From an uncultured Saprospiraceae bacterium (GTDB lineage Bacteria > Bacteroidota > Bacteroidia > Chitinophagales > Saprospiraceae): a DNA stretch of 39,421 nucleotides. Made by a program: the position numbers and the translations under genes. The DNA is taken from assembly GCA_937967615.1 (NCBI GenBank), contig CALCMJ010000169.1, positions 1 through 39,421 of the forward strand. The letters are read 5' to 3'. Under the pieces are notes generated by a model that was not told the DNA's origin, searched no databases, and saw nothing but the letters and a program-made list of their open reading frames with translations. Numbering within the stretch: the first letter of the stretch is position 1; every line of letters begins with the position of its first letter. Positions 19,401 to 26,187 of this stretch are shown in pieces.

Positions 19401-19635
19401 TCCCAGCATCTGTAAATGTAAGACAAAGAATATTATGAGGATCCGCCTGAGACTCTTCTAAAATTTTCCCTATACGTACAGCTAATATCTGCGTCTTCCC
19501 AGTTCCCGGACCAGCAATTACTAAGACAGGCCCCTCCGTTTTATCTACCGCAGCACGCTGTTCTGGATTTAATTTTGCCAGTTGCGTCTGATAGTTCTTT
19601 TTAAATTTTTCCTTAATCTGGTATGTATTCGCCAT
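16459..19635 (-). CDS. UvrD/Rep-type superfamily 1 helicase fused to a PD-(D/E)XK nuclease with AddB-like Fe-S cysteines
   Basis: A 1058-residue protein. The helicase part has Q-motif NPEQRAAV, Walker A AGPGTGKTQ (41-49), Walker B LVDEFQDT (282-289), GDDDQAIYKFQGA (313-325), TAHTSKGQEFKHVYIIG and RRLFYVAMTRAKSRL. The C-terminal ~270 residues form a RecB-family nuclease: SVTHLNKYLKCPMSFYF, then GNVVHHAL, the catalytic GVLDLVEV and VFDYKTGD. A cysteine in KCPMSF together with C1022, C1027 and C1030 (CEEEKCYWC) fits an AddB-type 4Fe-4S staple. This combines helicase and nuclease in one chain, probably for break processing or replication-linked repair. No addB-like partner is adjacent. Start ATG 19635. 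Confidence 0.9.
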   Translation of the reverse strand: MANTYQIKEKFKKNYQTQLAKLNPEQRAAVDKTEGPVLVIAGPGTGKTQILAVRIGKILEESQADPHNILCLTFTDAGSIAMRKRLVSIIGPAAHKVHIYTFHSFANQVIQDNLGYFGDFRQLEPLSDLEKVDLYHAIIDELPMGNILKRLKGDMYYEAKRMENLFAMMKKDNLSPKDMHTRVADYFERLKEHEDFLYKKKYTDRKTGKVYQKDDLKENAYNKKIAKFEPLTAAIDVYPKFLEKMDAMDRYDYNDMILWVLKGFEENADLLAEYQERYQYFLVDEFQDTNGAQNAILEKLIDYWDAPNVFVVGDDDQAIYKFQGANLDNIRNFKTKYNPTTEVLVNNYRSNQAILDYSKVLIEHNAERIINEDSELSKELVAAGDEKDNLIHPELRFFSNITQEQAYICNEIIKFHKDENVDLSDIAIIYRKHKQAENLVSVLEKKGIPLNIKKKIDILKDPLTDNLFNILYYISSEYENPHSQEYRLFEMMHYNFFSIPSSDVARIALYCRADENLNWRDVIGDNSLLKELGVHNAKGILLLHTLIDSWISDIANVTLQTLFHNIINDGHVLQHTFNSKEKVWQLQIISSIMDFIKEESTKQPNVKLKEFLSIIDKMKENDIRLELNKVIHANSGVNFITAHTSKGQEFKHVYIIGANKNIWDKSPGSQGSYTYPDNVNQDVATNTEDERRLFYVAMTRAKSRLQILYSLSDENGKGLEASQFVEELCSEDNVKRIETQVELSDIEDFQMQILLKSNKQVKLIDPDLIDKFLEKYVLSVTHLNKYLKCPMSFYFESILRVPSARNKYSGFGNVVHHALQFYYQGIVQDNEQGLDKLMHHFNRGMVKYKAHFTDTEFKNLSEYGKQVFASYYETYLTDLPTDRSYLIEEKVKEAEYNGIPIKGVLDLVEVTGRDANVFDYKTGDVTKTDTRKKWYPPKDTDENPIGGDYWRQIIFYKLLLDSDKKRNLNMVSGTLDFIEPEKTTGDQKRQKIVVSPEDIEKVGGQIVETWQNIKDHKFNQLCEEEKCYWCNFVRNDYVFSGEFELDGMEEQLDIDSVI

Positions 19636-19683
19636 GTTCGATTATCTATTCTCAGTTTAATTTTTCCTTATTTGTCACCCTAT

Positions 19684-19759
19684 GAAGTTTTAAACTTCTT
19701 TACAATGCAAACAAATTACAAAATACAAATTAAGACTGTTCGTGCAATGTATTTGCATT
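19684..19759. promoter_or_regulatory. Palindromes upstream of the helicase gene
   Basis: GAAGTTTTAAACTTC at 19684-19698 is a perfect palindrome around a central T, about 50 bases before the helicase start. A second pair, AATGCAAA (19704-19711) and TTTGCATT (19752-19759), forms an 8-bp inverted repeat. Either could be an operator; no regulator is known. Functional assignment is speculative. Confidence 0.3.
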
Positions 19760-19774
19760 AGGAGTTTTTAAGGG

Positions 19775-19935
19775 TTTGGGCATCTCCTCAGACCCCTCGC
19801 TGCGCTCAGTATCTGAGGACCGGGCCATCCATGACTCCGTTTACACTCCGGTCCTCCGGACTCTCGCGCATGCGCGCGCGATCATTCCTACCCCATGATG
19901 CAGGCCCATTGGCACAAATAAAAGGAATGCCCAAA
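19775..19935 (+). repeat. REP-like multi-hairpin element C with terminal inverted repeats
   Basis: This GC-rich 161-base island fills the middle of the 389-base gap between the helicase and the LRR gene. It is bounded by TTTGGGCAT (19775-19783) and its exact inverse ATGCCCAAA (19927-19935). Inside are TCCTCAGA/TCTGAGGA (19785-19792 and 19812-19819), TCCGG-TCCT-CCGGA (19847-19860), the palindrome CGCGCATGCGCG (19865-19876) and ATCAT...ATGAT. The first 13 bases, TTTGGGCATCTCC, are identical to the start of element A at 34258. No coding potential is seen. Confidence 0.7.
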
Positions 19936-19994
19936 ATCTTCTATTCTATTTGACATTTGCAATTCTTTATAAGCCCTCATTATAATTTTCTGAC

Positions 19995-20002
19995 TATCTT
20001 TA
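19995..20002 (+). promoter_or_regulatory. Candidate -7 box of the LRR gene
   Basis: TATCTTTA matches 7 of 8 positions of TAnnTTTG (the last base differs) and ends 22 bases before the ATG. The rest of the gap from 19936 holds nothing else recognisable. Confidence 0.35.
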
Positions 20003-20024
20003 AGTATAAGCAATTTCTTTTAAA

Positions 20025-23000
20025 ATGCAACGACTAATAACACTACTGAGCTTCCTTTGTTTTACAGTATATACCCAAGCGCAAACTGTAGACATCCCAG
20101 ATCCTGATTTTCTACAATTTCTCATTGATGAAGGAGTGGACACAGATGGTGATGGCATGATCCAAGTAACAGAAGCAGAGGCAATCACTTCCTTAGTATC
20201 TGAGTTTTCAGATTTTTTTTCTATGGAAGGGATAAAAGCTTTTAGCAATTTAGAGTACCTAACAATAAGAGAAGCACATGGCCTCAACATCTTAGATATT
20301 TCAGATTTATCCAAACTAAAAGTTATTGATTTTAGTGGATTTTCTTTACTTGATATTCAGGCTACTGGACTCACAAGTTTAGATTCACTTAGCTGTGTAG
20401 AATGTCATGGACTTCACCAAATAGAACTTACTGGAGCGACCTCCCTAAAGTATTTGAATTTATCTCAAAGCCAAATAAGTGACTTAGATTTTACAGGACT
20501 CACAAGCTTAGAAACATTTGATTGCCACTCTTGTGTTATTTTAACATTGCTAAATCTACAAGATGCAAACACCTTAAAAACTTTAATTCTGAACGAAAGT
20601 ATGATCTCTGAAATTGATGCTAGCAGTTGGACGAGTTTGGAAGTTCTGGAATGCGAGTACTGCTCCTTTCTTTCAGAAGTAGATTTAAGTGGCGCTACTG
20701 AGCTGAAAGAATTATCGATATCAAATTCTCATGATCTTTATACTCTGGACGTATCTCCACTAGTAAATCTTGAAAAACTAGTTACTAACTATAATCATCT
20801 GGAAGTTTTAGATGTTGCGGATCTTACCAAGCTTACCCGTTTAGAATGTGCCGGAAATATTCTTCAAGAACTGGATGTTTCAAAGCTGGTAAATCTGAAA
20901 ACATTAGACTGTGCTGATAATGAGTTTATCAAGGTCTTAGATGTTTCTGGAATGGACCAGTTGGAAGTGCTAAATTGTAATGCAAATGACTCCATCTCAG
21001 TTTTAGATATAGCAGATAAAATAAATCTGAATAGTTTGTCTTGTTCTTCCAATGGACTTACAGAACTCGATGTCTCAAACCTTGTCAACCTTGAATATTT
21101 GAATTGCAGTTTTAATGAGATCTCAGAATTGGACCTTACAAATCTTGTAAACCTTACCACCCTAAGTTGCAACTTAAATAATATAAGCACATTGGATTTG
21201 ACTAATTTAAATGCGCTGACAAATATGGATATTGGAAGAAATGACCTTGGGACTGTAGACCTCTCTGGAAATCCACTATTAAGACAACTAACATGCCATG
21301 AAAATCAACTTGCAGAATTAGATTTGTCCATTCAAGATTCTCTAACTTATTTAGACTGTGCTGGTAATTTTCTGACGAACATTGATGTTTCTCACCTGAG
21401 CATTTTGCAAAGTTTAGAGTGTGGTAGAAATCAAATGACAGATATTGATTTTTCAGGAATGCCGCGTTTGGACTGGATCTTTTGTGGACAAGAATCTCTT
21501 AAAAGTCTTAATGTATCAAATTCACCTGTTCTTCAGATTCTTGAAGCCACCGTGTTTCCCAAAGGGAATCTTGAAACGATCCAATTTGAAAATTGTCCTA
21601 TGCTTTTAGATATGCAATTGGAAAATTTAAAACTTCGAAGCTTGGATATTAGTCAGTTGCAAACGAATCCACATATTAATGTCAATAACAATGAACTGCA
21701 AACACTTTATCTGAAAAACGACTTGAACGAAAGCATAGAATTTGAAGCTAACCCTAACCTTTACTTTATATGTGCTGATGATTTTGAAATTTCTGGCCTG
21801 GAAAACTATGCAGAAAATGTAGGCTTACCCAATGTCAATATAAGTTCTTATTGCCCGCACACTAACGCTGGACAACCTTATGTAATATCAGGTAAAAACA
21901 GTTTTGATGAAAGCCAAGATGGATGTGATGACAATGATATAAGATTACCAAATTTAAAATTTAATATTTCAGACGGAACCGTTGAAGGAACCATTGTATC
22001 TGACGAAAGCGGGGATTATTCCATTCACGTACACGAGGGGAGCCATACGATCACAGCAATATTAGAAGATCCAGATTATTTTACTGTTGAACCTCAAAGT
22101 ATTACCATTGACTTCCCAGATAATGATTCTCCTGTTACTCAGGATTTTTGTGTAACAGCTATAGGAAATAGAGATGATGTTGAAGTTTATATAGTACCAA
22201 TAGACGAAGCAAGACCTGGATTTGATACAGGATATAAATTGATTTATAGAAATAAAGGAAATAGCGTCCAGTCAGGAACTATCCAATTGTTTTATCAGGC
22301 AATGCTTATGGATCTTGTGAATGCAAACCCAACAGTAGATATGGAAAGTGGAAATCTACTGTTTTGGAATTATACAGAGCTTAAGCCTTATGAACAACGC
22401 GAAATAAGTCTTACCATGGGCCTTAATTCGCCTATGGACGATCCTCCAATAAATGGGGATGATATCTTACAATTTATCGCATCAATAACATTGGATAATG
22501 GAGATGATATCGCCCAAGGTGATAATCAAGATGTCTTTAGACAGGTAGTCGTAAATTCATTTGACCCTAACGATAAAACATGCTTAAATGGAGCACACAT
22601 TGAGCCAGAACTTGTAGGAGGATTTGTACGCTACATGATTCGCTTTGAAAATACAGGAACGGCAAATGCAATTAACATTGTTGTACGCGATTCCATTGAT
22701 CCAGCGGTATTTGATATAAGCACACTAGTTCCTATTGATGCAAGCCATGATCTACGTACGCAGATAAATGAAGACATCGTGGAATTTATATTCGCAGATA
22801 TAAATCTCCCATTTGATGACGAAAATAATGACGGTTATGTAGTTTTTAAAGTGAAGACTAGACCTAGCTTGGTCCTAGGTGATGTATTAGAAAATACTGC
22901 AGCAATTTACTTTGATTATAATTTCCCAATAATTACGAACACAGCAAGTACAACAGTTGCCATACCAGATGCGGTAGAAGATATTTTAGAAGAAGGAATT

Positions 23001-23231
23001 GTTGATATCTACCCAAACCCTAGTAAAGGGATTTTAGATATTACGTCAGAGCATAAGATCAACAGCATTAAGATTTTAAATTTGCAAGGAAAATTGATCT
23101 ATAACGCTGCTCAGATCACTCCTAGCTATCAAATGCACATTACATTGCCAAAAATGGCTACTGGAATGTATTTAGTCCAGATTTATACCGAAGAGGGAAA
23201 TGCAGCCAAGAAATTATTTATAGAACAATAG
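20025..23231 (+). CDS. Leucine-rich-repeat surface protein with T9SS sorting domain
   Basis: A 1068-residue exported protein. A signal peptide (1-20) is followed by a short EF-hand-like calcium loop DTDGDGMIQVTE (about 39-50) and some 25 LRR units of about 21 residues (LDVSNLVNLEYLNCSFNEIS pattern) to about residue 610. A beta-sandwich and a DUF11/DUF7619-like domain follow (FDPNDKTC, YMIRFENTGTANAINIVVRD, NTAAIYFDYNFPI). The last ~75 residues (DIYPNPSKGILDIT, GMYLVQIYTEEG) are a type A T9SS sorting domain. It is probably a surface adhesin or ligand-binding protein; the ligand is unknown. It is followed, 135 bases on, by the first RiPP precursor gene. Confidence 0.88.
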   Translation: MQRLITLLSFLCFTVYTQAQTVDIPDPDFLQFLIDEGVDTDGDGMIQVTEAEAITSLVSEFSDFFSMEGIKAFSNLEYLTIREAHGLNILDISDLSKLKVIDFSGFSLLDIQATGLTSLDSLSCVECHGLHQIELTGATSLKYLNLSQSQISDLDFTGLTSLETFDCHSCVILTLLNLQDANTLKTLILNESMISEIDASSWTSLEVLECEYCSFLSEVDLSGATELKELSISNSHDLYTLDVSPLVNLEKLVTNYNHLEVLDVADLTKLTRLECAGNILQELDVSKLVNLKTLDCADNEFIKVLDVSGMDQLEVLNCNANDSISVLDIADKINLNSLSCSSNGLTELDVSNLVNLEYLNCSFNEISELDLTNLVNLTTLSCNLNNISTLDLTNLNALTNMDIGRNDLGTVDLSGNPLLRQLTCHENQLAELDLSIQDSLTYLDCAGNFLTNIDVSHLSILQSLECGRNQMTDIDFSGMPRLDWIFCGQESLKSLNVSNSPVLQILEATVFPKGNLETIQFENCPMLLDMQLENLKLRSLDISQLQTNPHINVNNNELQTLYLKNDLNESIEFEANPNLYFICADDFEISGLENYAENVGLPNVNISSYCPHTNAGQPYVISGKNSFDESQDGCDDNDIRLPNLKFNISDGTVEGTIVSDESGDYSIHVHEGSHTITAILEDPDYFTVEPQSITIDFPDNDSPVTQDFCVTAIGNRDDVEVYIVPIDEARPGFDTGYKLIYRNKGNSVQSGTIQLFYQAMLMDLVNANPTVDMESGNLLFWNYTELKPYEQREISLTMGLNSPMDDPPINGDDILQFIASITLDNGDDIAQGDNQDVFRQVVVNSFDPNDKTCLNGAHIEPELVGGFVRYMIRFENTGTANAINIVVRDSIDPAVFDISTLVPIDASHDLRTQINEDIVEFIFADINLPFDDENNDGYVVFKVKTRPSLVLGDVLENTAAIYFDYNFPIITNTASTTVAIPDAVEDILEEGIVDIYPNPSKGILDITSEHKINSIKILNLQGKLIYNAAQITPSYQMHITLPKMATGMYLVQIYTEEGNAAKKLFIEQ

Positions 23232-23366
23232 TGTAAGGCACAGAAAATCAAATAGTTATGAAGTAATATTCTTAAGTCTAGCATCTAACGTCTAAATTTT
23301 TGTTAGAATAGGCAACATAAGCCTTGATCCAAGGGTATTACTATATATAGATCATAAGCAAGAAGT

Positions 23367-23567
23367 ATGAAAATTTCTAAATCTCTTCTACAAGCGATAT
23401 TTGTTGGAGTAACCCTAGGGACCGCTACAAGTTCTTGTTCTATGTTTGACTCAGCTACTGGTTCAGAACATGAGGATATATGTGAACAAGATTGTAACTT
23501 AGACCATAGAGCAAACTCTGATGATGCTCCAGCTGATTGGGAATGTCTGGATTGTGGGAGAGGATAA
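23367..23567 (+). CDS. MNIO-type RiPP precursor peptide 1
   Basis: A 66-residue peptide. The N-terminal 20 residues (MKISKSLLQAIFVGVTLG...) are basic then hydrophobic, like a Sec or lipoprotein signal, ending in TSSC24. The mature part is acidic with two cysteine motifs: C39-E-x-D-C43-x-x-D-H47-R48, and the tail C60-L-D-C63-G-R-G66. The leader is nearly identical to that of the following gene. The position directly before a DUF692 enzyme, small size, cysteine-rich tail and shared leader all point to a modified precursor peptide. Which residues are modified, and whether a protease removes the leader, cannot be seen. An 85-base gap separates it from peptide 2. Confidence 0.85.
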   Translation: MKISKSLLQAIFVGVTLGTATSSCSMFDSATGSEHEDICEQDCNLDHRANSDDAPADWECLDCGRG

Positions 23568-23652
23568 GAACTTGATATAGGAATAGATTCTAGATCAGGA
23601 AACATTTTTAGAACTTAGAAAGTAATAAACGTATACATTAAATCTAACTAAT

Positions 23653-23859
23653 ATGAAAATTTCAAAATCATTACTACAAGCTATCTTTGTTGGGGTGACC
23701 CTAGGGACAGCTGCTAGTTCATGCTCAATGTTAGACTCAGTTACAGGAGGCGATGAAGAGAATATATGCGAGGAAGATTGTACTGTGGACCATAGACATG
23801 TTACAGCAGAAGCAGAAGGTGATACATGCTGGGATTGCCCTGGATGTGGAATGGGATAA
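23653..23859 (+). CDS. MNIO-type RiPP precursor peptide 2
   Basis: A 68-residue paralogue of precursor 1 with the same leader (residues 1-20 identical) and ASSC24. C39-E-x-D-C43-x-x-D-H47-R48 is conserved at the same positions. The tail is C59-W-D-C62-P-G-C65-G-M-G68, so it has one more cysteine than precursor 1 and shares the final CxxCGxG pattern. Its stop codon TAA shares one base with the ATG of the DUF692 enzyme (TAATG), so peptide and enzyme are probably coupled in translation. The CPxCGMG-like tail resembles substrates of ChrH-type enzymes from Bacteroidota; the comparison is from memory of the family. Confidence 0.87.
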   Translation: MKISKSLLQAIFVGVTLGTAASSCSMLDSVTGGDEENICEEDCTVDHRHVTAEAEGDTCWDCPGCGMG

Positions 23860-24989
23860 TGGCAAAATTAAAAGCTACGGTCTCATGTAATCTTGACACA
23901 AATATTTTGTTGTCTTGTTTACCCTTATTCACCCAAGAAAAAGTAGAAGCCATAGAGTGGTCATTTGATACACTCTATGGCTTTTCTAATGTACCTCCCT
24001 GGTTTTATGAACTTATTAAAACATTTAGTGATGCAGATCGCTTGATAGGTCATGGGGTTTTCTTTTCACTCTTTTCTGGCAGTTGGTCCACAGAGCAAGA
24101 GAATTGGTTATTAGATCTTAAAAAATTATCCAAGGAATATAGATTCAATCATATCACAGAACACTTTGGGTTTATGACTGGTGAAGATTTTCATAAGGGA
24201 GCACCCATCAGTATTCCCTTTACAGAATCTACACTTAAATTGGGTCAGGATAGACTTTCTAGAATTCAGGATGCGTGTAACTGTCCAGTGGGTTTGGAAA
24301 ACCTGGCTTTCTCCTATTCACTTGATGAATTAAAAGTGCATGGAGAGTTTTTAGAATCCTTAGTGGAACCTATTAACGGCTTTGTCATTTTGGATCTGCA
24401 CAATCTGTATTGTCAGGCAATGAATTTTAATATCCCTATAGATAAACTAATAGATATTTATCCTCTACATAGAGTAAGAGAAATTCATATTTCTGGAGGC
24501 TCATGGGAATCTTCAGAATATTTCCCTGAGCAAAAGATTAGACGAGATACGCATGATGATTCAGTGCCTGAAGAAGTCTTTGCATTGTTAGAAAGTACAA
24601 TTCCTAAATGCTCAGATCTCCAGTTTGTTGTTCTAGAACAATTAGGAACAGGACTATCAACTGATCAATCAAGACTCTCATTTCAAAATGACTTTCTGCG
24701 GATGGAGAATATTCTGAGAAAGAATGAGTCCATGTCTGACTCCACGAATAATTTCATGCCTACAATAAATGAAGTCGCAGAATCACCATTTATAGATCCA
24801 CTTTTGACGCAGCAACAAAAAGACTTAACGCATATTCTTGAAACAGCGATCAACTATAATGACGCTTTGGAAAAACTGCAATCCTCTTCTTTAAATAATT
24901 CTGCATGGAAGCTTTCTGAGTGGAAGCCGTATATGCTTGAGACTGCGATTGCAATTGCCCAAAAATGGAAGAATGGATTAGAGAATTAA
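23859..24989 (+). CDS. DUF692/MNIO family multinuclear non-heme iron oxidative enzyme
   Basis: A 376-residue enzyme with a TIM-barrel core. The family ligands are in place: H65 (IGHGVFF), H98 and E101-H102 (NHITEHFGFM), E147 (GLENLAF), D179 and H181-N182 (LDLHNLY), H210 (EIHISGG), D230-T-H232 (DTHDDSVPEEV) and E260 (VLEQLG). MNIO enzymes such as MbnB, TglH and ChrH use two or three iron ions and oxygen to rework cysteines of precursor peptides. Residues about 290-376 are an additional, mostly helical region not part of the barrel, possibly for peptide binding. The start ATG 23859 overlaps the precursor stop. No separate partner gene (MbnC/TglI/ChrI type), transporter or protease is adjacent; the next gene is convergent. 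Confidence 0.92.
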   Translation: MAKLKATVSCNLDTNILLSCLPLFTQEKVEAIEWSFDTLYGFSNVPPWFYELIKTFSDADRLIGHGVFFSLFSGSWSTEQENWLLDLKKLSKEYRFNHITEHFGFMTGEDFHKGAPISIPFTESTLKLGQDRLSRIQDACNCPVGLENLAFSYSLDELKVHGEFLESLVEPINGFVILDLHNLYCQAMNFNIPIDKLIDIYPLHRVREIHISGGSWESSEYFPEQKIRRDTHDDSVPEEVFALLESTIPKCSDLQFVVLEQLGTGLSTDQSRLSFQNDFLRMENILRKNESMSDSTNNFMPTINEVAESPFIDPLLTQQQKDLTHILETAINYNDALEKLQSSSLNNSAWKLSEWKPYMLETAIAIAQKWKNGLEN

Positions 24990-25003
24990 ATTTTAAATTG
25001 AAC

Positions 25004-25210
25004 TCAGAATTCGTCTTCTTCAATAATATTTTTCACACGACCCACTTCGCCGGTATCTAGCATAACCTTTATGCCATGAGGATGAAATTTTGATTTTGTG
25101 AGAATGCGCTTAATGATACCTTCGGTCAATTCACCAGAACCTTGATTCTGTTTCTCAACAACTTCTACCAAAAGGCCTATTTCAATATTTTCTAATTTTG
25201 TTCCATCCAT
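25004..25210 (-). CDS. YwbE family protein (DUF2196)
   Basis: A 68-residue small basic protein matching the YwbE pattern: DGTKLENIEIGLLVEVVEKQ near the start, then GELTEGIIKRILTKS, HPHGIKVMLDTGEVGRVK. The family is widespread and its function is unknown; the fold looks like a small beta barrel. It ends 14 bases from the end of the MNIO gene on the other strand. The 76 bases upstream hold an ATGCGCAT palindrome (25266-25273) but no clear promoter. Confidence 0.85.
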   Translation of the reverse strand: MDGTKLENIEIGLLVEVVEKQNQGSGELTEGIIKRILTKSKFHPHGIKVMLDTGEVGRVKNIIEEDEF

Positions 25211-25286
25211 AAATAGTCTTTGTTCTAAAGGCTTAGTGTTTATAATTTAAATATGCTAAGCTGCAATGCGCATGCAATGATATAAA

Positions 25287-26006
25287 TTATTCTAAAATAT
25301 TGTATGTCAAAGTCACAGTAGCTTTCAGTGATAACATTCCTATGGATAAGGTACCATTTTCAGCTCCAGAATTATTATTCTGTACTACATTTTGTGAAAC
25401 ATTTGCATAATTGCTACGACTGAAAGAATTGACAGGATTATTCACCATTTCGCCTATGTTTATAATTTCACCGAGTTGAATTCCAACTTCTTCAGTCAAA
25501 AATTTAGCTTTCTCCTTTGCAGCTTCAATTGCCATTTTTCTAACCTTATAACGATTCTCTTTTATTTTCGTAGTGCGAAATTCTATATTATCAACTTTAT
25601 TAATACCTAGATTTAGTAACTCAGTTAATATGCGCTCGTAATTCGTTAAATCTTCAATGATAATAGAAATGGATTGTACTACAGTATAGTAATCGATGGT
25701 CACATCATTTCCATAATTATATCGAGGATTTATTCTTATATAGTCGGTTTGAATATATTTTTCCGCCACACCTTCTTTTCTGCAAAACTTGATAGCCTCT
25801 TGCATAATTTCATAATTCTTATTTTTTGTTGTTACAAGCGCATTTCCCCTAGATTCCACCCCTAGACTTAAAACTACTTGATCTGGTTGTATTCTTAGGA
25901 TGGCGTCACCAGAGGAGCTAAAAACTCTTTGACCTGTGTTTCCGTAATATTGACCTAGACAATCTTGGAATGGGATTAAAAAAACGAGTAGAAATAAATA
26001 TTTCAT
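25287..26006 (-). CDS. SIMPL (DUF541) domain periplasmic protein
   Basis: A 239-residue secreted protein with a signal peptide (YLFLLVFLIPFQDCLGQ) and the SIMPL fold: GDAILRIQPDQVVLSLGVES near residue 33, a middle region of long helices (MAIEAAKEKAKFLTEEVG) and the strand-rich end SLKATVTLTYNI. SIMPL proteins are usually periplasmic or surface-associated oligomers of loosely defined role, for example in stress survival. It is a lone gene; the 181-base gap to the next gene upstream is AT-rich with nothing I recognise. Confidence 0.85.
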   Translation of the reverse strand: MKYLFLLVFLIPFQDCLGQYYGNTGQRVFSSSGDAILRIQPDQVVLSLGVESRGNALVTTKNKNYEIMQEAIKFCRKEGVAEKYIQTDYIRINPRYNYGNDVTIDYYTVVQSISIIIEDLTNYERILTELLNLGINKVDNIEFRTTKIKENRYKVRKMAIEAAKEKAKFLTEEVGIQLGEIINIGEMVNNPVNSFSRSNYANVSQNVVQNNNSGAENGTLSIGMLSLKATVTLTYNILE

Positions 26007-26187
26007 AGTATTTGATTTTTATGATAAGCAATATATAATGTAAGACGCATCTGCATGAATTATTACACAAACTTGCAGCTGGTTTAACTCACTTAATTTT
26101 AACAAGTTAAGAGATTAATTATTGTCCATTGCGCAGCTAATTAAATGTCTAATTAATGATTACATTCACTCATCGCTAGTGTGGAAT

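Noticed and set aside
20000..20314. A minus-strand open frame over the LRR gene start.
   Set aside because: It is antisense to a clear signal peptide and has no recognisable features.
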